Below are positions 13,216 to 24,792 of a stretch of DNA of 64,000 nucleotides, one piece after another. The stretch is taken from positions 27,687,819 through 27,751,818 of the forward strand of contig NC_084924.1 of assembly GCF_958298935.1 (NCBI RefSeq), read 5' to 3'. A model generated the notes under the pieces. It made no database searches, was not told the DNA's origin, and saw nothing but the letters and a program-made list of their open reading frames with translations. The position numbers and the translations under genes were made by a program. Positions within the stretch are counted from its first letter, which is position 1. Each line of letters starts with the position of its first letter. The DNA comes from Phragmites australis (taxonomy: Eukaryota > Streptophyta > Magnoliopsida > Poales > Poaceae).

Positions 13216-13609
13216 TTGATTTACATTAGCTATAGGTATGTGCAGATTTATTTTTAAGGATTTTAAAAAATTATCCATGAAATTAAGATATATAGGAAGC
13301 TCCAATTATATTTTTTAATTAATTAGCAAGCTCCAATATAGAATTAGGTATGAAAATATTTATTTTCTATTTTATTGAATTAGAAAATTTAACCATAAAA
13401 TTTAGGTATATAGAAAACTTTATGTATGAAATTTTATATAGCAATTTTAGAATAAAATAAATATGTATTGGGATTGGAAGTCAACAGAATGTTAATAAAG
13501 GTATATAGTACGAACTCAACCGAACATATTTGAGTAGTGTAGCGGTTAGTTTGTTTGGACTTGGGCCACAGGTCGTAGGTTCGACGTTTGTGCTCAGCAC
13601 AAAAAGATT
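13216..13609. other. AT-rich spacer inside the CACTA complex
   Basis: Very AT-rich to about 13500, then a short stretch (about 13530-13600) with weak resemblance to RNA polymerase III A and B boxes (TAGCGGTTAG, GGTTCGACG). No gene is supported. Confidence 0.3.
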
Positions 13610-13850
13610 TTTTGCTCCGCTACGCTGGGGGGAGGTTCACTGTCGGCTGACATCATGGGCCGGCTGTAAATGCCCCCTTCACTGTCAGCTCACATTTGAG
13701 CCGGCAGTGAATCCCCACCTTCACTACCGATTTACTTAATGGGCCGGTAATGAAGCTCCACCTTTACTGTCAGTAGTGGAGCCCACCCTTTACCACCGGT
13801 ACCCCTTTGTACCAGCAGTGAGGCTCCCCCTATATAACTAAAGTGCCACT
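13610..13850. repeat. CACTA subterminal repeat block
   Basis: A GC-rich block carries repeated variants of a motif like TTCACTG(T/C)C(A/G)GCT and GGGCCGGTAATGAAGC, alternating in both orientations, about every 30-40 bp. Such dense short repeats are where TNPA-type proteins bind CACTA ends. The block ends with a TATA-like CCTATATAAC at about 13832. It resembles the block at 20011-20240, yet sits in the interior of the complex, which hints at a nested or rearranged element boundary here. Confidence 0.65.
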
Positions 13851-13984
13851 GCACCCTCTCCCAGACTTAGAAAATTTTCCCCTTTCGCTGAATTCCCTCC
13901 TGCACCATCCTCAAGGACCACCGCCTCCTCCTTGTCCTCACCCCACTGTCGGTGGACCATGAGCTTGCACTGATGAGTTTGAGC

Positions 13985-14185
13985 CCGTCGTTCCCACCCT
14001 CCTCGATGTCGTCCTCCTCCTCCTTGATGTTGTCGTCTTCCTCCCCGACGTCATCGATGTCCTCCTCCCAGACGTCGTCACCATCCTCCTCCCCGACGTC
14101 ATTCCCGTCCTCCTCCGCGACACCATCCCTATCCTCCTAGCCGACGCCAACCCCATCCTTCTCCCCGATGTCGTCTCCTCCCCTT
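13985..14185. repeat. Minisatellite, about 24-bp units (CCTCCTCCCCGACGTC type)
   Basis: Roughly eight imperfect units built on GTCCTCCTCCCCGACGTC run from 13985 to about 14185. On the plus strand one frame is Ser-rich and on the minus strand one frame is Arg/Thr/Ser/Gly-rich; both are by-products of the repeat. The array is joined directly to the captured receptor-kinase fragment at about 14188. Confidence 0.7.
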
Positions 14186-14187
14186 GG

Positions 14188-14870
14188 GTCTTAGGTGCTC
14201 CAATTTGGTCAAGTTTGAACACCTTAACTGCAACTAGGTGCACCTGGAACTTGAAGGTACCTCTATAGACCATTCCAAATCTCCTAAATCCAACTCATAT
14301 GGATGATGAGAATTCATTTGTAGCTTTAGCAATACCATAATTTGAAACTTCTTCAACTCCTTGCATGACTGGTCAATTTGTTGTTTTGGATGACTTCTCT
14401 TCTTGAAAAGAATTATTGCCACGCATGTCGTTAATACAATGACAACACTAGCACGTGGGACTGCTATTAATATGATATGGGAAGTCTTCATTCTTTTGGA
14501 TGTTGTTGGCTTGCAAATTGGTAATTGTAGCACTGAATGATTTGCACATAGATTCTTGTTTCCTTGTTAAAAAACCTTACTTGAATTGCTAAATGCACTG
14601 CCTGTTGGGACACCTCTCTCAAGGTTGTTGAATGATAAATTGAGATACTACAAAGTGCTAAACATCCCAAGAAAAGAAGGGATTTCACCGGACAAGTTGT
14701 TTTGAGAAAGATCCATCTCAGTGATGCCTCTTAAGCTCATAAAGGATGATGGGATGCTCCCATGAAGAAAATTCACCTCTAAGTTGTTATAAGCCAGACG
14801 AATTTTTATAAGCCAAGTCTAGTGCTTGCAAACATCATAGTTAATTCCTGCCAAGTTTCATCTAATTCAA
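14188..14870 (-). pseudogene. Captured fragment of an LRR receptor-like kinase gene (LRR, TM, juxtamembrane, kinase start)
   Basis: Reading the minus strand from 14870 to 14188, broken frames give a last leucine-rich repeat region (DLSQNNLSGEIPSFLG, then YLNLSFNNLE at about 14630-14720), a Cys-paired cap with NLCANHS and LQLPICK, a hydrophobic transmembrane segment IILIAVPRASVVIVLTTCVA (about 14410-14470) followed by basic KKRSH, and the start of a kinase domain with VYRGTFKF and VAVKVFKLDQIGAPK (about 14190-14275), including the ATP-binding lysine context. This order is that of LRR-XII (Xa21/EFR-like) receptor kinases of grasses. The catalytic kinase body is absent: sequence passes straight into a minisatellite. 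Stops and frameshifts show it is not expressed as a receptor. Its position inside a CACTA element suggests gene capture. Confidence 0.85.
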
Positions 14871-16685
14871 AGATCATTTGCTAATTATATGAAGCTCACA
14901 AAGTTTCTTAGTTAATCAGTCAAATAGAAATTGTGCCATTTAGAATTTTCCTTCCCCGATAAAAGTTAGATGAGCAAATGATCAAAGGAGATAACTATTT
15001 ACCATATATATGACTGTAAAGCTCGACTGGATGGTTATTACACATGCACTTTGCACGTCTTTTCACTATCCTAGTTAAGCTTGCAGTTGTATATAATTAT
15101 CTCTATAATTTGATGCTAATGCTGTTTGAATTTTTCATAGGTTTGCCACTACATAGTTGTACTTTCAGGCTCTTTTCTTCCTTGGATATGAAATTGGCTA
15201 CATTAAATTGAGAAAAATATGAGATTATTTTTTTAGCTGGAAATGGTTTAGAGCTCGGTTCTTTTTATGTTATGGTGGAGCTTCTTCAGTTTTGTTTTAG
15301 TTTGACGAAAATATAGAAGGTAACTGGAGCTCTTGTGATAATTCAGTTAATTGTTGTATATATTGTTTGATCACTAACTAAGTCCTCTCATATCATTCGA
15401 TCTATAACTTGGATTGTTTTCTTGTGCCATCCATTTTGCCTCTCATGATATTCGATCTGTAACTTAGATTGTTCCGTACATGCTTCAAGACAACAGATCA
15501 AACGGCTGAAATAGATGCCTATGCCAAATGTGTATGCCTTTATGGATCCATTTGTCTTTATACAATATATCCTTTTGTGTGTTCTAGAATTTTCTTCAAT
15601 GCAATGAGAAATAGAATTGAATGTTTGAAATAGTTGCATTCGCCAAATGCACCATGGATTCCTTATTCGTGAACATTATGCATTGCTATGTATTCTATGT
15701 GCTTGCTTTTTTCCTTATACAAGGTGCCACAAAGGACTCAAATAGAACATCGCAAACAAAGCTATGCTTATGATGCATCACCACAGGACCACTAGATCTT
15801 TTGCATAAGGGCATTACATAGGTCCTTATGTTAACTGGGATATACGATACGAATTAAAGAACTTTTTGAAAGACTTACATTTCTAATTTGAAGAACTAAT
15901 CGAATGAAAGACTAACCTGTCCTTATGTTAATAGATATGTTGACCCTTTGCCATATAAATGTTTGGTATGTTTCTGTGCTATACACACACGTAAAATTTC
16001 TTTATTTGAATTAAGTTGAGCATGCAGTTCCTTAGTTTACTAACTCACCTTCTTCCTAAGCCTACTCTTCCTAGCAGCCTCTCTATTTTGTGCAAGCCCC
16101 CTCAGTGTCTGCAACAAGCACATACATATATGCTCATTGTCCAATACTTGTATGCTCATTTAATCATATACTTGTATGCTCTATCGTGGTCAGCAAAGTG
16201 TAGTATTCTCTAGCTGGGAGACATGCCATGCACAAGTTAATGGATTCAAAGAAGCATGTACAAAGGATACAAGTTCAAACATAAAATTGTTGTGGCATAC
16301 AACAGTTAAGTCATCCAAGCCGAGCTTAAATTGGCTAACTTTGAAAATAAGGAGAACAAATGTGATTTCATGTGTAAAGATATCATAATCCTAGTATGGT
16401 TGTAATCATCATTATTTTTCTATGTAAGATGATATGACTTGTCAAATCAATGTGTCATTTGTCAGTACCTTTGTGCCTATTTGTGCCTATTTTGCTATTT
16501 AAGATGTGACTATTTGTGTCATAATCCTATTTGTGCCTATTTTGCTATTTTGTCCCAGTTATTTCACTCTTTTGACAACCTCTTTCCCTCCCTCATCGGC
16601 TTTCTCTCTATCTCCCTCCTTTCTCAGGTCTCTATATGTAGAATACTCAACCACTCGTCATTGTATGCAGAACTCTCAGGAAAGG
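14871..16685. other. Unassigned DNA inside the CACTA complex
   Basis: AT-rich, no gene recognised. Near 16440-16640 TTTGTGCCTATTTTGCTATTT is partly repeated, and a pyrimidine-rich stretch (CTCTTTCCCTCCCTC) precedes the ATG of the second CACTA gene, as expected for a 5' untranslated leader. Confidence 0.35.
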
Positions 16686-19650
16686 ATGGCACCACCAACA
16701 GCCGATCCGGCCCAGGTGCCAGAAGGAGATATGCCTCCGTCAAATATTGAAGAAGGTAGCCCAAACCATTACCTCAACCTAGACCAAATTGACGCATGTG
16801 GACGCGATGAGGTAATTCATAAGTAGATGAATACATTTGTTGTACATATTATCGTATAGATTCTCAATAATTTTTTCGCTTATGCATAGATGTCTGATGC
16901 TATGGAGGGTCACGACAATGAGCAATCCCAGGAGCGGCATCATGTTTGAGGTCCCTCGAAGATGCCTACAGGATGATTTGTCATCACGGAGGTTTCACTA
17001 GCTGGTGAGCCAACTACACCAGAGAAAGTTCTAGGGTCATACAAGTCAGTTTGTGGAATAGCTGTTAAAGATCACGTGCCCATCAGCTACAGATTGTGGA
17101 CAGGAAAACGAGGTGATCCGTACGTGGTTCCTGATTCAATAAAAGAATGACATCTTATGGCCTAAGATATTAAAGAAGTTTGACTTTCCTGAAGAGAGAG
17201 ATATGAACTTAGTTAAGTATAAAACGCTAATGATCATGAGCCTTTCATTTAAGAATTGGAAGGGCACACTGAACATAGCCTATATCTAGAAAGATACAAC
17301 GTCAGATTTCAGCTTTGGAAGATCATTGGTAAGCATTTGCGAAGTACAAGTTGTCGAAAGAAGCACAGAGGTTGAGTAACGTGAACAAAGCAAACTCGAA
17401 GAAGAACCTCTACCCCTACAAAGTCAGTAGTCGTGGGTATATGAGGAAAGAATGGTAGTGGTAACAAGAGCTAGATAAACTATGAGAGAGAGGTGTCTGA
17501 CCTAAGACAGAGGCCTGGAGTGAACGATCGACACACTTCTTTCGTGTGAGAGGTGCTTCTTACTCATTTGATGGAAGCTTATAATTTACAAACTCCAAAG
17601 ACCAGGAAGTGGCGCAAACTCTTGCGAAAAAGCTTGCAGACACCCACACAGTCTGCACAAGGCTCTTTCAAGCAAGATAGGGATATGGATGATCTCACCT
17701 TGGCCCTAGAAAACAAGGAGCATGATGGTCGCACACGAGGCGTTGGTGTGATGGGTTGGAAATATGAATTCCCAAGTGCCATCGATAGTTACAAGAGTCA
17801 AAAGAGATCCTAAGCAAAGTGAGATGCAAAACGAGAGGCAGGACAAGCTAGGATGATAGAAATGTTTGAACAAGTGCTACAAGGTGAGAGGAAACATACC
17901 AACGAAAAAATAGCACAAGTAATACATCAAGTTCTCATGGGTGAATAGAGCACCATTGTGAGCAAACAGGAATGGCTGACAACATCTCCTTATGTTGTGC
18001 ACTTTAGCCCCGATGGTCGTCGGAGTAGTTGTGCGTCCACAAGAATTCCGGGAGCTGACTCCATCACTTATCTCATGGACCACATCATAGCACGAACGCC
18101 GTGAAAACTACACATTGGTGCTAAGAATACTTTTGCACAGATGTCTAATACCCGACGGCTATGCCGTGGTCGGAGTAGGCCTACATAGTGTTCCCACCAA
18201 AGACAGCTCCTAAGAATCTCTACTCTCCACTACACCCTGGACCATCGTTGCCTCATAGATCTCCCTCTCCTCAGCTATCTCCTAAAAGAAATCCACCTCC
18301 TCAACCATCGCCTCGAAGAAGTGCACCGCTCAAGAAGTCAGCACCATCAAGAAGTCAGCCATCATTTTAGAAAACAAGATCAGGTTCCAATGCATCCAAG
18401 AATACAACGTCATCTAAGAAGTTGGAACCCAAGGGTGTCTATTCATTTAATCCTGAGGAAAAAAATTATAGACGCCAATGCAATGGCTCATTTCCATCCT
18501 GAAGATAGCATGAAATTTTTCATGAATATAGCTAAAGTTAAACAAACAGGGGAGGCTTCAAGAAAGCCACCGACTGACTACGAATGCATCAGCAAGAAGC
18601 AGGCCAAGAGCAAACCAGATCCAATCATTGAGGATGCTCCAAGCATTGGGGATTTTCTGGCTACTTCTAGATTAACAACAGATAAACTAGCATAGCTTGT
18701 TGTGGGCGTGAAATCTCAAAGTTAGATGTTACATGGCTGTTTGAGTTGGGCAAACCTTTGGTCAAACCAGATATAGAAAGAAACCTTACAACTTAAATGT
18801 GTCGATTACATATGTGGTACTTGAAGCAGTCCAGAAAGGGTTTTGAGGCGTTCCCCGTAAGATATAAAGATGAATACTTCCTCAATAAGGACGACTACTT
18901 CTAGGTGAAATTCGAGTGCTTGTATGAAATGTACAAGGAAGATGCCCTCAACATGACCATAATCAAAGCGCGGACTTTGTAAGTAACTTATGTATATGAT
19001 TCATGTTATATGATCTTATACCTTCAATCAGTTGACTAACTTCTCTCTTTCGTAGAATGGAGATTCACACATGTAGAAAAGAATTAGATAATAAAGTAGG
19101 ATTCATTGACCTTGGGCTTACCAACGAAAAACTTGTAAGGGAGAGTTTAGACTTCACCAAGAACTACTTATTTAAGTGTCTACTTTACCACCAACACAAG
19201 ATATTTATACTCTTACCCTACAACTTTGGGTATGTGTTTGCGTGCCAGTGCATTCTCTTTTTATGGGCAACTTGATTCTAGTACTAATTTACTATGGTGA
19301 TATATTCCTACAATTTTCACTGGATCCTCCTTGTTATTCACCCAGACTTAAAATCACGAATCCATTCCACCCGGTAACAATCTCTATGGGTTCTATGTTC
19401 TTACTTTTATGCACGCATTCAGCAAAGATGGAGACACTGTCGTGTTTAATGATGTTGAGATGAGATATGAAATTACATATCAATGCCTTCTTTTTAATTT
19501 CTATACATGTTCAAGGATTAATTTTTTTGATTCTACAAATGTAACGCTTCAAACAACGCATAAGTGTGATACTCCCTACGAAAATATCTGTCATTCAAGA
19601 ATAGATTGTCGGGTTGTTCATCGAACATGTTATCAACCCAAACGATGAGT
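16686..19650 (+). pseudogene. Second CACTA gene (plant Ptta/En/Spm-type transposase, Ulp1-like end), degenerate
   Basis: A first exon (16686-16811, MAPPTADPAQ...) ends at a GT donor; an acceptor TAG at 16887-16889 opens the next. Downstream blocks resemble the plant transposase family found as the second gene of grass CACTA elements: SYRLWTGKRGDPYVVPDSIKE (about 17080-17145), LTLALENKEHDGRTRGVGVMGWKYEF (about 17700-17780), a proline/serine linker with repeated SPRRS-like motifs (18190-18370), RKPPTDYE near 18570, and KIFILLPYNFG near 19200, the start of an Ulp1-like cysteine protease region. The His-Asp-Cys core that should follow is not recognisable. Many stops and frameshifts are present. 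It lies on the same strand as TNP2 and is most likely from the same or a sister element. Confidence 0.75.
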
Positions 19651-19774
19651 TTCATGAATCGATTGTACCGTCGACGTGTAACAGACCTTCACAGGACACC
19701 ATACCTTCTAGTACAGAGTATGAGATAAGGAGAAAGTCTACCAAGGGGCTTGAGAGCGTATATATTGTTAAGCC

Positions 19775-19895
19775 AAATTAAGTAACTTTATTTGCATATT
19801 AATGAAGGACATTAATTACTACGTATTAATGAAGGACATGAATTACTATGTATTTAGGAAGCTATCTTTATTATTAATTTACATTAAATATGTCT
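19775..19895 (+). repeat. Direct repeat, copy 2 (partner at 13085-13215)
   Basis: Matches the tail of the TNP2 pseudogene, with ATTAATGAAGGACAT(T/G)AATTACTA repeated. See the copy at 13085. It is followed by a purine-rich GA tract (about 19912-20005). Confidence 0.7.
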
Positions 19896-20005
19896 CATTG
19901 TATGCATGTATTGAGAGGGAGAGATAGACGGAGAGAGGAGAGGACAAAAGCGAGAGAGAGGAGACGACAGAGAAGACATAAAGACGTAGGAGAGAGAGGA
20001 GAGGC

Positions 20006-20240
20006 AAAATACTACCGGCTTAAGGATTCAGCCAGCAGTGATTCCACGGCTATCACTACCGACTGAAACCACCAGCCAACAAAGATACCAGGGCATCACT
20101 ACCGGCTCAAGCCTTGGGATGACAGTGATAACCCCCTTCACTGCAGGTTCCCCGGGCTGGCATGAGAGGCCAGGACTATCACTGCCTGTTGCCCACTGTC
20201 AGCTCCAAAACCAGCATTGAAGGGGGTTTCTGTAGTAGTG
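20006..20240. mobile_element. Right terminus of a CACTA element with subterminal repeats
   Basis: The block ends in TTTCTGTAGTAGTG at 20240, which reads CACTACTACAGAAA inward from the terminus, the hallmark of CACTA ends. Inside it are repeated CACTACCG(A/G)CT, CAGTGAT and GACAGTGATAA motifs in alternating orientation. The flanking three bases are GAG. The matching left terminus cannot be fixed: TNP2 is truncated on that side, and the only CACTACTAC nearby (10251, also preceded by GAG) lacks the rest of the terminal repeat. Confidence 0.8.
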
Positions 20241-20289
20241 GAGGACCTTAAAATTAATTTTCCTGTGGCACATATGATGCACGCAAAAT

Positions 20290-21780
20290 CTGAGGATTTT
20301 GAGAATTTTTGCAATATTAATGTTGTGACCAATATAATTGCTAATAATTTTTCTTACCATCCCTAAATGTGGATGACCAAGACGATCATGTCAAGTCTCG
20401 AATTTATCAAGATTATAAAAAATTATCTTGAACGTAACATATGATACGAGATTGATGTATCTATGATACAATTCAGATGAAAATGAAGAAATTTTGTCAA
20501 GCATTTGCTTGTCATATCCGTTATACTGGGTGACAAAGAGATATTTACCATTGTTGTCATTATGAGTTTCCAATGAAAACCATTTTGACGGATATTTTTG
20601 TAATTTAACAGCGTATGTGTAGAATCAGGATACATGAGTGTTTTCTTAATTACTAATTTGAGTACCCATTGGGAGAATGATTGTGGCTCTGCCGGAACTA
20701 ACAATCAATGTATCACGCCCAACGATTATCTTAATATTTTCTGGCCTCTTTTTAAGAGTATGAAAATATTTTGTCTCCCTTAATATTTTATTAGTGGTAT
20801 AACTATCCGCTAAACATATTTCCTCTATCATCTGATTGTTTTCCATAAAATCTATAGAGTAAATCAAAATAACTCATATATAGAATATATATGATAGTAT
20901 CTTTTAGAGATGCAAATAATTACAACAATCAAATGACAACATTTAGTAGTACGTAGATAGACTGATAACAATCTATGGGGATTTAGGAGACTAATTGAGA
21001 TCTCCAAATATGGGAATTGAATTCCAGAAGCATGTTATCTTTATTAAGGAAGTTTTCCTGTTGCTGCTAGATCATGTAGTTGTTATGCTCTTGAGGAGCA
21101 TATTGGTAACAACTTGCTTCTATATTATATTTGGTTTGAAGGTATCTTCAAACTTATCCCCTTAAACTTATGTTCCTTTTCCAACAGATTTAAGGTATAG
21201 ATAAACCAAATTATTAGAGGTATGGCATTTCATAGTACATTGATTCGACAACCACACTTATGACAAACTTGCGAGTCGTCATTCGAATCATTTTCCTTGA
21301 AAAATGTCATTAACCTTGTTAGATCTATGAAAATTCTGCTTAATATTGTGTTTCCACTTTCCTTTAAATTTCTTCTAAGTGTGGTATTGCTATGGCAAAA
21401 CTCTATTAGTCGGAATGAAAGTGGATAAAGTATTCTTGATCATATCCACGTCTGAGATGGGTTGATCATAGAAACGTAATTTGTGAGCATATTTTTATGA
21501 ATAACATATTTATTATCTACCACAGACTTAAAGTCTTTAAAAAACGAATGAGTGACTATTTGTGTATTGCTTCTAGCAGAATTACAGCCTTTTGCTAGTC
21601 ATATCGCTCTTTGAGATATATCAAAAGAGCATATGGATCCTCTTTCATCAGATGTTAAATCTGAATGGAGGTGATGCCTTAAAATTATAAGGCATAATCT
21701 TTGAGTTGTTTAGAGACCTCGGGGTTTGATGACGAGGTTAATTTATTGTAGCTATGGAACCTCAAGATGTTAAATTGACA
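20290..21780 (-). pseudogene. Ty1/copia gag and protease fragment, degenerate
   Basis: On the minus strand from about 21780, broken frames show gag helices (an LKERYD / QKAVILLEAIH-like block at about 21560-21640), a CCHC-type knuckle start CHKCGCR (about 21240-21275), then a copia protease region with CLADSYTTNKILRETKYF (about 20755-20810) and GRATIILPMGT (about 20660-20690). After it comes a GAG-pre-integrase stretch ending near HDRLGHP around 20375-20400. ADS replaces the usual D-S-G/A context with the catalytic Asp kept. Integrase, RT and RNase H are not found: the element is cut off at about 20290, next to the CACTA end. Multiple stops make it a fossil. Confidence 0.78.
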
Positions 21781-22935
21781 TTTAAGTTCATAGCCTAAGT
21801 TAGATAGTTGTGATCATCTAGCACAAGTTTATTAAACTCTTTATTAGAAATATAAGCCATGTACAACATGAAATGACCATATATTCAATTAATTTACCAT
21901 GATAGTGAATTAAATAACATGGAAATATTGTAATTATGCAAAATTTAAATTCAAGACGAGTCTTGAATATAGGTAATCTTTTATGAAGAACAGACGACTA
22001 AATCACTGCTAATGTTTTGTATTCCATTCTCGAGGGAATAGGTGATTTGATAATCACTGCCAGAAAATAGGCTCTATTTTATAAATCTTGGTTATACATG
22101 TTAAAGGTAGTAATTATGTTGATATGTAACATGATGTAGACCTCACAGTAGTATGTGAGTTTTACCAATGTTATAGAAGATATTCATTATCTCTCCACTA
22201 CCTTGTGTTTTACCAATGTTATAAAAGATATTCATCAAAAAATATTTTGCACTGATTTTTGCTATTAATATTAGCCAAAAAAAAAGAATCAAAATATGTC
22301 AAGAGTAACATTAAGTGTAAACCTTCAATACAAGATAGGAGAAAAATTGATGCTAATATCTCAAACTCCACTTCGGAGGAATTGAGTGACATATTGTCAT
22401 TGTCAAAGATATAGACGTTGTACATGTTAAATATTATATAATAATGCAAAATAAAAATTCAATATAAGTATTGAATAATTATTGGTGTAGACCTTTATGA
22501 TAGACAAAATGTTCATTCTTAATGTATTGGACTCCACTTCTAAGAAAGTAGGTGACATGCAATCACGGCCAAATGCATAAGCTCTGTAGATATGAAATAT
22601 TAAGAAACACGTTGAAGGTTATCACTATAAGGTGTAGACCTCGTAGTAGTAGATGAGCAACTCGCTACTATAACATAGACTCCATCCAATTAAGCTGAAT
22701 AACACTACAATTGTAGCTAATGTTATAGACTCTACTATCTTGTGTTTTACCAATATGTTATGAAAAAGGTAAATATAATACAATGTAATACATTATAAAC
22801 CTAAGGGTTTAAATATAAAATTATACAAATTTATGCAATTATTAAAATCCTGAAAGACTTAAATGCAAGGAATACAATACAATTGATATTATATTAAAAT
22901 CCAGTGCATAATTCAGAGAAAACCTGAAGAGTTTT
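21781..22935. repeat. Repetitive AT-rich leader with imperfect ~500-bp tandem structure
   Basis: Similar phrases recur: TTGTGTTTTACCAAT(A)GTTAT at about 22150, 22205 and 22740; ATTGAATAATTATTGG-like with 'TAGACCT(T/C)' at about 22135, 22480 and 22637; and GGTGA-T/C-AT with AATCACTGCCA/GGCCA and TAGGCTCT/AAGCTCTGT at about 22030 and 22550. The copies diverge. This lies upstream of the copia gag on the minus strand and could be a duplicated untranslated leader. No coding capacity is seen. Confidence 0.45.
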
Positions 22936-23881
22936 TGGTGAAAAAATGTTGGCCTGGGTTGAAGCATGTCCAAATGGCCCATTTGGACCCTATGCGGTCG
23001 GTCTGGCCCATCAGCCATCAGGCTGGCCTATCAGGCCATCATGTCAGCCCATTCAGCTTGGCATTGAAAATGGCCCACCTGGCTCATTAGATACCGGCTC
23101 ATATGTGCACAGTGTATATAAACCGGCCAAGGGAGAGGTTGGGTTAGGGTTCCCCCACCCCGCCTGGTCACAACTTTGGTGGCGCTGCCTGGCCGGCTAA
23201 CCGCCGCCACCACCGATGGTCACCGCTTGTCGCCAGGTGTGGCCGGCTGCCGCTGTTGGGATGGTCGGGCAGGCCCAGGGCCGCCGCCGAATAGGGTCAA
23301 CGAGCTGCAGGAGGTTGCGGGGTTGCCGGCTAAGGGTCGTTGCACGGCCGCATCGCCATGCACCACCAAGGGTGATGGAGCCGGATGTCGTGGAGAGTTG
23401 TACGTCCTAGCTATGTGTCGCCGCATCTGCCTGGTGGTGGCCAGCCACCGAGGGTGCCACCATGAGGGGGCATCAGCCTCGGCCTTTGCTGCCTGAGGGC
23501 GGCCATGTGGCCAGTTGTTGTTGCCATCATGGGCGCTGCCGCCGCGAGGACACCTCAGGGTGTATGACGATGTCCGTGATGACGATAATGGCATCGCCGT
23601 TCGATGCAAGGCCGAGGAGGAAGCAGTTGGAGGATTACGGCCTCCAAAGCCATAAGTGATCGAAGCACATCTCTAGTTGCATTTGTTTGATTATTTTTGT
23701 CGAATTGGAGTGATCCATCTATGTGCTTACTGATCTGTGTTCATCCTCCTGTTGTGGCCGATTGGTTTTAAGATGTTCTTCTCCGTCGTTGGTTTCTTCT
23801 CTATGTTCATGTGGCCTGCGCGCTTAGCTTGCAGTGTTGACCGATTAGCAATTGAAGAACAAAGTGCCAATAACGTGCTAA
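22936..23881. other. GC-rich block between copia leader and LTR, unrecognised
   Basis: Composition jumps to high GC from 22940 to about 23660 (for example TGGCCCATCAGCCATCAGGC). A plus-strand TATA-like GTGTATATAAACC lies near 23111, followed by GGTTAGGGTTCCCCCACCCC, which would suit a promoter and leader. Overlapping open frames on both strands up to 129 codons look like GC-driven chance frames. It may be leader sequence of the copia element or a separate inserted piece. Confidence 0.3.
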
Positions 23882-24132
23882 TGTAGAACGAGACAGTGTG
23901 TAGTCGAAATTAATTCATCCCATCTTTTATTGATATTGTTATATATTTATACGGAATGAGAGGAGCCTTTAAGGAGATGTCTTCTCCCAACAGTCACCGA
24001 CCATAACCGCTATTGGCGGTTTCCAGCAGATTGAGATCACCCTCAACGCATAGATAGCAGGTTTCCTCCCGTTATCTGCTTGGTCACGATGAGTACTAGC
24101 CTTGGTGTGATCCGCGATGAGTCTGGTAGACA
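23882..24132 (-). mobile_element. Probable 251-bp copia LTR (minus orientation)
   Basis: Read on the minus strand this begins TGTCTACCAGACTC and ends TCTCGTTCTACA, so it has TG...CA ends. Inside, the minus strand has a TATA-like CGTATAAATATATAAC and an AATAAA shortly after, in LTR order. It sits on the 5' side of the minus-strand copia gag. The sequence just past its end reads TTAGCACGTTATTGGCAC, a plausible primer-binding zone but not a tRNA-Met match that I can confirm. A related fragment occurs at 10485. Confidence 0.5.
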
Positions 24133-24486
24133 TATCAAGTAATATATAGACAACTCTACATGCATGTATGCACTGGAGCAACGCCCATGTGGCTGCGGCC
24201 TAACGCGAGACAAAAGAAAGTAGTCGTCAGGCCATGTTCGGCGGCGGCGCACTATATGGGCATTCCATTCCATTTTTTTTCTCTTGATTTCATCGTGGCC
24301 AGCCTCAACGATCGAGCAAGCGAGAGTGGCGATCCACAAGAGAAGCGATCGGCCACTTTCGATCCAGAGAGAGTTGACTTCGATCATTTGGTACATACTC
24401 CATTTTCCTTTGCGACCGGATCATACGCTAATCCGTGTGCATGCGTAACCAACCAACAGTCCGACTGGCTTGAATTTTATATACAC
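24133..24486. other. Unassigned intergenic DNA
   Basis: No gene or repeat recognised; moderate GC, with open frames of up to 117 codons on both strands that look accidental. Confidence 0.3.
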
Positions 24487-24792
24487 TTAGGGACCATTTG
24501 ATAGAGCTTTTAGAGTTATTTTTCGGTTAGAATTTGAGAGTTCTGTCAAACAGTAACTTTCAGTTTTTTAATTTTTTTTAAAAATTTATAGGAGTAATTC
24601 TTTGAAATAAACTAGAATCTGTGAAAAAAAAATAGCTTCTTCTGATTCACTTTTCACACAAAATTATTTTCTTCATATAATTTATTATAGAGAATCACTA
24701 TAGAATCATTTTTAATCTAGAATCACTTCCCTCAGAAAATCACTTAATATAGAGAATTTAAATCAGAGAGAGTTATATCAAACATGCCCTTA
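24487..24792. mobile_element. MITE with hAT-type ends, about 306 bp
   Basis: The left end TTAGGGACCATTTGATAGAG and the reverse complement of the right end TAAGGGCATGTTTGATATAA share most of their first 16 bases. The inside is AT-rich with internal partial inverted repeats (AGAATCACTATAGAATCATTT). The flanks show no convincing 8-bp duplication, so the superfamily is inferred from the ends only. Confidence 0.55.

Noticed and set aside
13530..13605. tRNA gene or SINE head.
   Set aside because: Only weak A-box and B-box similarity; no cloverleaf stems could be paired and the B box departs from consensus at its last base.
23220..23609. 129-codon minus-strand frame in the GC-rich block.
   Set aside because: Overlaps equal-length frames on the other strand, and no domain or splice context is recognisable.
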